DNA from: Nissolia schottii
Taxonomy: Eukaryota; Streptophyta; Magnoliopsida; Fabales; Fabaceae
Length of the DNA: 64,000 nt
Direction of reading: 5' to 3'
NCBI GenBank assembly: GCA_003254905.1
Contig: QANU01006528.1
Location: 36,688 to 100,687 of the forward strand
Shown here: positions 48,970 through 60,421 of the stretch, one piece after another
Position numbering within the stretch: position 1 is the first letter of the stretch
How the letters are laid out: each line of letters begins with the position of its first letter
Program-made: the position numbers and the translations under genes
The notes under the pieces: model-generated
What the model was told of the DNA's origin: nothing
Database searches by the model: none
Seen by the model: the letters and a program-made list of their open reading frames with translations, nothing else

Positions 48970-50090
48970 TGATGGAGCCTTCTAGACCAAATTGGTCCTA
49001 GCATCTTAACTATCCAAAACACAAATGGACGACTAAGATTAAATCTAACAAATTATTATATAATAATGTACAATAATTTTTTAATAATATTTTATTTGAT
49101 TTATTTCATTCTTTTAATTTTCTAATCTTATCTTAACTCTAACCCTTCCTCCACCTCCGCCCACCCTCTATCATCCACCACCATCCACCATCACCACCCT
49201 CTCCATCCACCTTCCAATCCACCATTGATACCAACAACCCCATCCACACACAACTTGTCTCCTCTGTGTCGGACCCTCTCTCCTTCGCCTCAGCCCACCC
49301 TCTATGCTACCACCATCACCGTTGTTGCTCCACCAACACCTCCCTCCGCCACTTCCACTGCCCCTGATCCCAATCTGACATTGGCACTGATCTGGCTTCT
49401 TCCCAGCCCTCCGTCCACTGCCAACCATCGCCCCATCCAACCATCTCTTTCACACACACAACCCATCACAACACCTCAGACCACCACATCAGCCACCACA
49501 ACCCCCATCATCGAAAACCACTCACCATCACCACACACACATGCATGCAACAGAAGCATAAACAATCACACACCCACACAAACACACATGCAAATAGATA
49601 TCCGCCACTAGATCTGAAGAATTGAAGAATGAGATCACTAGATATAGCATGCAAAGACCAAATTTCGTGCTCATTGTTGTTCAGATCTATGACTAATTAC
49701 CTTTTCCCTTTCTCTCTACGTGATGCCACAGATCTATTTACAAATTTTTTAGAGTTGAAAAAATTCCAGATCTATAGTGGTGCCTTCGCCATCATGATTG
49801 CCCAACCTTTGAGGAAGGTGAAGAACCTTCCGGAGGTTGTGCAGAGGAAGTAGGGGGGGATGGAGAGTTCGGGGCAGGTGTCAAAGGCTTGGGTGTAGAA
49901 GAGGTCGGTAATGAGGGTGGGTTTTAGGGAGCGGAGGAGGAAGAAACCTTAGAGAGAGAGAGGGGAAAGGAAAGGGGGGTTGGGGTAACATATTAATTTT
50001 GTAATTTTTAAAAAAAGATTTAATACTAAGACTAATTTGATCCGGGTAACCACCTAAACCATGTTAGAAGGAGCCTATTTTTGATTCGTG
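48970..50090. mobile_element. Possible Mutator-like foldback element 3' of the ZIM-like gene
   Basis: The left end GGAGCCTTCTAGACCAAATT and the right end (reverse) GGCTCCTTCTAACATGGTTT are similar inverted termini. The interior has a CCACC/CACCAT-rich low-complexity block (49150-49600) and GGAGG-rich sequence (49850-49970). Overlapping frames on both strands at 49171-49611 reflect composition, not genes. Target duplication not identified. Confidence 0.4.
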
Positions 50091-50404
50091 GGGTTTCTAT
50101 GGATTAGCCACAACTGGGGCATTTGGTAAACAAACAGAATGAGCCTTGCTAGCCTCAAATCAACAAAGCGAATTGAATCTTTGGCATGACAGGTTGGACG
50201 TGTTTTTTTCTAAAAAAATATTTTTTATTAAGTACTACAGTCATTTTGAACAAGCCCTTTAAAAAAAAGTAGACCAAAAAAAATATTTTAGAACTTTCTT
50301 TAGGAGATGCTAAGTTGATTCTAATATTTTATTTATTCTAAAAAGAGAAAAAGAAGAGTGGAAATTCATTGATTTCAAGAGTAAGTAATGGTACACTTAT
50401 TCAT

Positions 50405-51440
50405 AAGATTGTTAAATTTGAGAATTTAAGTAAATGCGAATAGTAAATTTGATTCGTAAACTTCTAGAGTTTACATATGTAAAAGTATGTTATAAATAAT
50501 ATAATTAAGAACTAAATATTGTTAAATATTGTATTTATAATTGATATTGAATAATTAAAAAGCATTAACACACAATGCAACATGTGACATGTTGACACAT
50601 TAATTTCAAAATTTTACAGGATACGAACACTGCATATATAAGTATGATAAAGATTTATAATAATATATTAATAATTTCATTGATATTAAACTACTAAATT
50701 TTAACGATTCTCAAATTCTTGTCAAAATATGTGGAACATTTAAAATATTTTCATGTATCAATACTTGTTAATTTTCTAAGGATCTATATTATTATAAATT
50801 ATTTAATATTTAAAATATTTTTTACTCGAACACGACACGGACACGGCTCAAAAAAACATTTGGATATAGCTCAGACACGCTTGAACAATGCTAATTATGA
50901 ATTTTTTGTTTAGACACTTTTAGACACCGGCGACACGTGTGTCGAACGAGTTTCTTCGTGTGTCAGTGTCCGTGCTATGTCGGACACGACAGTCACATGA
51001 AGTGTCTGTGCTTTCTAGTTGAATAATGTTAACTTTAGAATAAAACAAACGAAAGAAATATCATAAAATATACTTTAATGTGTGGCACTTTGTTGTTATG
51101 TCATATTTTATTATGTACGTGTATTACTTTATAATTTGATGAAACATAACTCAATTATGATAAATATATAAAATTAGCTTAATAAACTTAATAAATATTG
51201 TCTAACATAAACAAAACCAACTAAATATCTAATAAAGTTGTTAAATTTGTACATTTTGAGGTAAACTTGTAAACTCGTAGGTTGATTTTATCTCGTAAAC
51301 TCGGTAGTTAAATCGAGATTAAACTCGTATGAATTTAGGAAAAGAGTGTATACATAAATCTTAACTCTTTTTATAATGTAAAATTGTAAACTCGTAAGAA
51401 TTTAGAAGTTAAGTTGAGAGTTTATCTACTATGATTATTC
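50405..51440. repeat. AT-rich dispersed repeat with GGACACGACAC-type core
   Basis: The ends carry TAAACTCGTA and GTTAAATTTG words like those bounding 27759-29114. The block near 51060-51240 closely matches 57290-57480 (GTGTATTACTTTATA, ATGATAAATATATAAAATTA, ATATTGTCTAACATA). A GC-richer core at 50825-51015 is full of GACACG and CGTGTC words. Probably a larger member of the same non-autonomous family. Confidence 0.5.
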
Positions 51441-51444
51441 TTCT

Positions 51445-53840
51445 AAAGAGTAAGTATTTAAAAAAAGGTCTTACATTGTGTGGTGCTCTTTTTTTCTCTC
51501 TCTCTTTATCCGTGTGTACTTGAAATTGCGTTCAACTCTATTTCGCAAGCTAGGGTCTTTTGACGTGCCTCTTGTTGTTCGACATTTGATGAAGTAAACC
51601 TGGTACAGTAGTTATCGCGTTGTGTTGTGTTCACTTATATCAACCAAAACTTGCACAAGAGGCTTATTAACCCACTCATTTTAATTTATAGTGTTCAAAA
51701 AATATATAAAATTTAAGTAATGAATAGTTAATAATGTTCTTAGAGCACACATTAAATGTATTCTAAGAGCATACAAGAATTTCTTCTTTGGTACCCACTG
51801 ATTCTGTGGTTTGGGTTTTTCTATTGTAGCCGTAAAGAACAAGCCCACCTTCGAAGAGATCCTCTGATTAGAAAGGGAGAGTTGGAGCTATGATGAAGAC
51901 TAGCTCTGTTGCATACTACATTCAGGTTGCTTACGAGGGACCAGACTTCCAGGATGTGGATGAGAGCTTGCAAGAGTTGGTATAATTATGGTTGAAATAG
52001 TTGAAGTTCGTCATAGCATAAACCTTCGCATCTCTTAATGTGCTAACAACCATCGTTTGAAAAGCAAGCTTTGGTGATGCAAAACATTGTTTTTATAACA
52101 ACTTGTGGGCATGCTTTGGGCATGTGTCGAAGCTTGAGAAATTCTTATGCAGATATGGATTATCATGCTAGATATGCTTCTATTACATACAAAGTGACAT
52201 TTTTGGCTTCTACCTTATGACAACCCACCACTTAAAGTAAAAATATTAATATATAGTTATATTCAACATGATACTCCATAACCGCAGAAGAATTTCTCTT
52301 ATAAGTTTTGGTAAAGATAACAAATTCGATGAATGGTATTCTAATAGTTAGAGAGGTAGAGGAAGACCTCAAAAAGTCATTTGTAAAAATGATTAAAAGA
52401 GATCTCAACTTTAATAGTTTGAATATTAATATGAATAATGTATAACACAATGATATTGCTTGATCCATTTAGTCAACCCCATCTAATACAAAATAATGTC
52501 TAATAATACAAAAATATAAAAATGTGCAATCATGTGTCTAACTGTAAAGCAACCTTAAAACATTATTACTCGTACACGACTCACAAGCTAATACGCACGC
52601 ACTCACTTTTATTATTATTTTTTAATTAAATCGTCACATTAGATAGTGATTCATATATATATAACTCATACATGACTCACAAATTACAGGTCTAGAGAAT
52701 ACAATCCACACGCCCCTTTTACATAGTTTTAATTTATAATTTTTTTATAAATTGCTATATTTTTTTAGTGATTTAGTCAGTTGAATTTTTAATTATTTTA
52801 AAATATAAATCGCCTTTGGTGATGGTGATTTGTGTCACTTTTTTAAGTTATCCATTCTTGCATTTTGTTTATGAAATTGCTACATAAATTTTTTAGCCAC
52901 TAATTCTGGGCGTATTTTTTTTTTTTCAAGTGCTTTTAGTTTCGAACACCTCTTATAATGTTTATTAAGCTACTTTATTTCCTAATCCAGATAAAATATT
53001 TGACGTGTTGGTAGGACAATTTTTTTTAATAATTTAAAAAAAGTGCATTTTCGTCATGCATGGGATATAGTTTAGTCTTTGTAAGGTTTTTTTTATATTA
53101 AATAGATCCCTAAAATTTAAAATATAACATCATATTAGTCCATGAAATTTTTTGTCCCTAAAATCCAAATTTAAATGACATCATACTAGTGCTTCAAAAG
53201 GATTATTTAGTCCTTAGATGAAGTTTGAATTTTCAAGGACTTATTTGATGACAAATATCTTTTTTCAAAAAATTATAGCGGCGTCACATTTAATTCTGAG
53301 GGACTTATTAGTGTTAGAGACTAATGCGATGCCATATTTCAACAATGTGAAACCTATTTGATGTACAAAATCTTTTGTGAACTAAATTGATGCCCCGTGC
53401 ATCTTACAAGGACTAAAATGCATTTATTTTAATTATCAAAACATAATCTGTACATGATCATGTCAACTCTTATAAGCCCCCATTTTCTAAATGATTAAGG
53501 ATCCCAGTATTGCATATTTAGCAGGAAATCTTGAGAGAATAAATGATGGCAAAGCTCTTGATCACCAACAAGTGCGGTTGACAGGATAGAACGGGAACAT
53601 GTAAGATCAGCAAATGAGGCTGACGAGGAATGGAAAATGTTAGACACATGAGATGAAAGCAAGGCTCTTTATCAACCACGACAGAGGCTGCCAAAAATAT
53701 ACCAAGCACAAATCAGCATCAACCAAGCACAGTCCAAGAGTTTGAGTCCCAAGCTATCTTTTCATAATTCCAACCCCGTTTCCAAGCTTTCCCAAAGTGT
53801 TCATCCGATTAAGAATGATCAGTTTGTCAAGATCTCGCAA
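51445..53840. other. Intergenic spacer, with a LINE scrap near 52340-52490
   Basis: No gene is supported. GAGGTAGAGGAAGACCTC followed by AAAAGAGATCTC (52351-52410) is the basic GRGRP...RDL end of the LINE family seen elsewhere. The rest is AT-rich, with a low-information repeat of ATTTAGTCC/TTTTGA-type words around 53090-53420. Confidence 0.4.
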
Positions 53841-53844
53841 CCTT

Positions 53845-56800
53845 TCAATCATTAGAAGCTTCATAAGACGAGGATCCACTCGAAGAATCACTGTCATATA
53901 TATCAGCAATATCTAGAGACGGGGGTAGCTCTCTCTGCTCTGAGGACGAACCTGCAAAGAGATTGGAAATTCAGTCCTCAAGTTACCAACAAAAAGGGAT
54001 TTTGGCTAGCGGAGATAAATCAGCAAGACCAGAAATTAAAATATCATAATAACAAGACAAATTTCTCCTCGTAATTTCACTATCTCACTTGGAGACAATT
54101 TAATCTAAAGACTCGACATTCTCTCCAAGTTAACGTAAATTAATTATTTTCTTAATTTATCCGTGAAAAATGACAATTAAAATTAGAGCGAAGGAACAGT
54201 TAAAAAAAAAAGTGATAACAAACCTTTTTGGGATTCTTTACATTTCCAACTCATTTGGTATAACTTGTATACCAAAATATGAGTTGGAAGAAAAATTTAC
54301 GAATGTATAGTTTTGGGTGAAATCGCCACAGGTTGTGGCGATTTCAGACATTTAAAAATAAAGGTCTGAAATCGCCACGGAGGGTGATGATTTCAAACCC
54401 AAAACCATACTTCCGTAAATATTTTTGTTGGACCATAATACGGAATTAAAAAAAACTTGGCCATTTAAATCTAAATTTCTCACCTTTTTGTCCTTTAGAA
54501 GGGAGCTTGTTGGTGTGGCGCTTGATAAGATTTTTAGCTTTCACGATCGTGAGCTGCCTAGCAAAAGGAGATATCTCGGCGTCATTCTCGCTCCACTCTC
54601 CGCGAGGATCATGCTCTGCTTCGCCTTTCATTGACTTGAGCACGAATTTCTTCGCCTTCCGGCGTTGAGTGTTAAATATTCCTCTGACGGATGTTACAAA
54701 CCCATCGCCTGCTCCGTCAACTGGACGCTTAGGCCAAGATGCCGGTGGATGGCCGTCTTTGTCACCGAAGTTGTGGTCAACTTCGGGAACGCCTGCTCCG
54801 GTGGGCTGGCTCTGACCTTTGTCTTTGTCTTTAAATTTCTTGCCCTACACGATCCATCGCAACAACGCACGTAAACTAGGGGTTTTGACATTTAGGAGGG
54901 TTATTCTGAATATATGGATTAGAATGAGAAATTAGAGCAAATTTTTGAAATCGCCATTGTGTAAAGCGATTTCAGAAAATTTGAAAAACAAAAAATTAGA
55001 TGTCTGAAATCGTCACAGGGAATGACGATTTTAGAGTTAAAAAAAATTCAAATGTTTAAAATCGCCACATGAGATAGTAATTTTAGATAAAACACCCACA
55101 CATTCGTAATTTTATTGAATGGACCATCTTATGAGATTTAAAAAATCCCATAAAGGATTCGGTTGAGAGTTGGAAGCAGTTGAAGATTGTAACCGCATAG
55201 ATCTTTGATTGGCACGTGCCATTTTAAAGAACCTACCTGCATTCCAGCCACAGACTTGAGGACTCCCCAAATGATGTGCTTCTTAACTCGGGAGAAGAGT
55301 CTTCGCCAAGTCCCGATGAACTCGACTCGGTGAAACTGATCCATTAGTAGTTTCATGTCATTCACGGCAAATCTCGACCCTTCGTAAGTGACCAACAACT
55401 CAACCTGAAACGAAGAATACACAATATTTACTTGAAATCTGAATTGTCACAACATCATCGATCGAACAGTCCACAGCCAGCCACCACCGCACCAACCTGG
55501 CTGATCTTGATGGTGTGAAACTCGACCATCTTTTTGGGCCTCTTCTCTTCGAGTGACTTGGTCGCCTTTTTCTCTTCTTGTGATGATGAGTGGCCAGATT
55601 TGACACCTTTGGAATCTCTTGATTTGTTCTTAGACGCGTCATCTTGTTGTTCGATGGATCCAATTAGTGGGCCGTCCTTTGAGGATGAAAGGCTTTGTAG
55701 AACAAGTTCATCGGCTATGGACTCTGCCACGGTCTCTTCCCATGTTTTATCGAAAGAAGAGGACCTCTTCAACTCAGGGTTTGCTTTGACATTTTGAGCT
55801 TTGGATGCCTGCAAGCATGTTTGTTAAAACTCCTTATGTATGTTAATACTTGAATACATGAGTTATCATATCAGGTACCCATCACCACTATGTATAGAGC
55901 GGTAGGTAATAAATGCATGACTAGTTTTAAGAACAATTAATTCATTCTAGTCTGTTTCCCAGATATGCTTCTGCAACACACTAATCACATGACTAAATTA
56001 CATTTAGTCACATGTTTTATTCTCAACAACAAAAGTTAACTCGTGGGGAGAAGGGCTGTGGAGGCTATTATAGAGACTATTGTATCCGTATCCTTTAGCA
56101 ATGCTGACTGACTGACCAACCCTCATGCTTAAAATTGGACATCTAGAGTGTAAAGTTTGCATTAATAGACATTTGTGAGTGAGTGAATCAATATCAATCA
56201 TAAGATAGACTCGGATACCATATTTGCACGCCTTGCACCGGCTGTGGTTGAGACCTTCCAAACCTCCTGCATAGATATAATCATTATTAACTTAAGGAAA
56301 AAGTATCTTAGTTCTATCCTTGAAGTAAACAAGTTTATGAAATTTTAACAAACCTTTCGGCGTTGTGAATCTTGTTCTTCTTCTGGGAAGAAATACCCCC
56401 ACATCATTTTGTACATTGTCTCTGTCAGATGGATCTTAAGGGGATAGATATCTACCTAGAGTGTAAAAAGAAAATTTGTGTTAGGAACCAATAGACACTA
56501 ATCTTGGAACTCCAAGAAAACATATAATAAATAAATATTTTACCCTAAACTCATTCCCAACAGTTAGAAATAAAGAAAATATACAGTTATGTCTGTTATA
56601 TCTTTGATTATCATAATATCTAACATCATATCTTACGATACTAAATAGTATCTCAGATGATAGCATAAATAGGGAGTTGGTGTTGTATCACATCATAATA
56701 TATCATAATATATTATTCTTAGTTCTTTGTTCTTCATTTCTATCCAAAACCCGAAATTTCAACAACTCTTTAACGGGCGAATGGAATATTGTCACTTGTA

Positions 56801-59800
56801 GACAATGCAATAGTTAATCATTAGTCATGTCTTCTGAAATAGTACAGTTTAGTCCCAATTCACTCGACAAGATTGACAGTAACAGTTAATGGTTTCCCCC
56901 ACCACCCACCCAAAAGGAAAAGGAAAAAAAAATAAAATATTATGAAGGTACATAAAAAGGCAAGATCCTATTTTGGTCAACGTCATAACATCTGCATCAA
57001 CTTGACAAGATATTCTTCTATGGAACAGTAATAGAAAGAGGAAAGTATACATAAAAAAAAAAGAAAAATCTCTATACTCAGCTAAACCCTTGAAACAAAG
57101 TCATTAAATTCAGGAGTTTAAATAAATTTTAGAAATTTTAACAAATTTAAATCATAAAGTTGTAAGGATTTAGATATATAAAAAGAATATGTTATAAGAA
57201 ATTTAATTAAAAATTAAATATGACTAACTGTTATATTTATTAGTGATATTGAATAATATTACATTTAAAATAAAATAAATTAAAAAATATCATAAATATA
57301 TCTTAATATATGATACTTAATTTTTATGTTATACTTTATTTTATATGTGTATTACTTTATAGTTTGATATAATATACCTCATTTATGATAAATATATAAA
57401 ATTAACTTAATAAACATAATAGATATTGTCTAACATACACAAAGTCAGTTAAGTGTCTAACAAATTTACCAAAATTATGTAATAAAATCGTAAATTGTAA
57501 GAGTATACGAATGTTTAACATCCATGCTTTGATGACCCCATTTGAAAAGAAAAAATCTTAAATTTGTGTTATTTTCTACTGTCCTCCAAGAAACTCACGT
57601 AAGATCATATCCTTTTTATCACTTTTTAAACTCCAACAATAAGTATAAATTCTCCATGCCTAAGCAATGAAGGTTTAATATTTTCCATCTCCACATTTAT
57701 ATTTTGATTCTTTCATTGCATTTTTCTGTTTATGTATGAGTGCTTGACCGTTCAACCATGTTTATGGTTGGCCTTTGCTAAAAAGGGCCAACTAGGCTAA
57801 CTTTATCCCACAAGACATTAGTTAAAGTTTATGTTTAGAAAACGAGACGTTAGTACCATTTACATTGACACCGGGCCCGGCATGTCTTCTTGAATTCGAT
57901 ACTCAAAACATGAAAACCAAAGTGCAAGGAGTTTTGTCTTCAAACTTTAAGGCAAGGAGATATTATTATAAAGAATCCCAATTTTTGCACACTCCTACAG
58001 TGCACACCAATTGCGGTGCACACCCTTCATTACTATATAATCCAAAGTTGTGTCTGTTTATTTAAAACGGTTGTGTCTAAATCAACATAAATATTAGGTC
58101 TTTTTGTTAAGTAAGATTATGTTTGTATTTACAGAACAATTGTATCTTCGTAAACCATATGATTATCCTATATAGCTACAAGTTAGGTCTTATTATCTAT
58201 CATACTTAGTCACCACACTCTTACATGCTTGAAAATGAAAAGTGACCTAAGTGTGCAATGTCTAGGTGTGCAAAAATAATTACCCTATTTTAAATGGATT
58301 CTAAATTTTAAGCAACTGCAGTAAAAGCAACAAACCCAAATTATAATTAGGGATAGATTCTATTGTTCTGCATCGAACCGCCGTAGTTTGAAGGAGCAAA
58401 ATAACCTAAAGGAAACACTTACTTGGAAAAGCTCAAAGGGAGAACTTCCATCCTTTGGTGCTGCCTGATTTGCCTCAACCCGAAGCATCACTTTTCTGGG
58501 GGAGCAGCGGAAGCAAACATGCAATATCAAGGTACCCAGAAGATAAGGAAAACACACACACAAACACAAAAGAAAAAGCCAATGGATTTAATTTCCTGTT
58601 GTTTATGCCTTAAGAGCCTAGAGAAAGACTTACAATGGTAACTAAAAACATCACTCCTTCACATTAATAATAATCATCAAGGAGATGACTTTTTCCAGTT
58701 AAAAATGTTTGAATTGCAATTCGCATGCAATGATATAAGAACCGTCTAAGCTCTATTTTTTTCTTCTTCTTCTTTGCGGCTTAGAAGGATTCCTTATCCC
58801 CTTTACTTTTTGTAGTCCGTTCTCTTCATTTTCAATAAAAAGAAGTAGCTTATGTTCAACAACTAGGACAACGCCAAGCATTAAATAGCAGAGAATCAAC
58901 TTGGAAGCACCTACAAGTTCAAGGAGGCAAGGAAGAAAATAACATACTTTCCCCATTCAGGTGGGGGATTCCACGCTGACAAAAGCATATCAGATTTGGC
59001 ATTAGGCAGGCAGTTTCTGAAAACGACGTATTTTGTTGTAAATTGAGAAATGCCCACATCCTTGAAATCCCGGTCAAAGTCATAAATCTAAGTGGTTAAC
59101 AGAAAGGAAACCGAATTAGCATATTCTCGAAAATTGAGACAAGAATAATTATCAAAAGATGGAACCACCATGTTGACCCATAGGAACAAGGGCAAGTAAT
59201 TAGAACAACCTAATTAGAAAAGACCTCCGTAATTTTTTTTTTCCTTTGTCCCCTCACAACATTCATAGATAAGAAATCCCCAGTAGCATGATAAAGCAAA
59301 AGACGTGATTAGGTGTGTTGCGATGCCCTTCTACATAATTCCATTGAGAAAATTCGAGTCTAGACAACCTTAAAACCTATCTAATACTTCCGAGTTTTCT
59401 AATAATTGTCTACTTTTAATTGTGCATAAGTTAAGGAAAGAATGGAAAATTTTTAATTTAGAACAGTTTAAGGGTATTTTATAAAATTATCGCTATTAAT
59501 CTCTCTCCTCCCATTTATTCTCTCGTCTACTACTCTTATTTAGATTTTAGAAGTGAGCAATTATTTGCGAAAAAATAAAATTTTTAAAGTGGAAAATTAT
59601 CTGAGAATGGAAGAAGGTATACATGAAACAAAATTTAGTACTAACAATATTAGACATTAAGACGAGACAACCGATGAACACATTTTCAGTGGACTAACTG
59701 ATTTATGGAAGGAAGTACAGAGCGGGGGAGATGATGAATTAAGGTTTGCAAAAAGGTTCTCACCATGTCATTAATCTCAGCCTCGGCAAATGGTTTACCA

Positions 59801-60371
59801 TCGATAAGCATGCTCCAAACAACTTTGTGAATTTGCAAATATATGCGCATAGCATAGGAAGGACTCTTGTTCTTCTCCTTCTCCAATAGACGCAGGTATG
59901 CGGCATTTTGCAGAGCCGTTCTCAATGACGCGCATGCTTCTTTCCTGTATTTTTGTGCACTCACAAGTTCTCTCCTCAGTCCTTGGACCTGCCAGTGTGG
60001 GACTAGTTTGATTACACACGGGAACTAATTTGTTATCTACAAAAATTTCATACAAGTACGTATTTTATGGATCTCAAACATGTTTAAACTATCTCTGCCT
60101 AATGTTTAAACTAAGAGTTCTGCTACACGTACACTAAAAATCATACACCATACATACACTTCGTATTTATATACATAAAGTTTGTGTTTTAACTCATGTA
60201 ATGTTTGTGCACTTAATTAAATATAGTTGAGAGTATCATTTACAAGTTTGTAATGTTTGTGCACTAGTGAGAATAAAGTTTGTGCATTATTAATGGTGTA
60301 TGTATGGGTGTATGAAATTGGATATACATGTAACATTTTTGTATAGACGAAGACACTTGAATGTTTTAAAA

Positions 60372-60421
<50 letters not shown>

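Noticed and set aside
49171-49611. Overlapping Thr/Pro-rich and Gly/Arg-rich frames on opposite strands
   Set aside because: Both come from a CCACC/ACCAT low-complexity block inside a probable foldback element; no domain or splice support.
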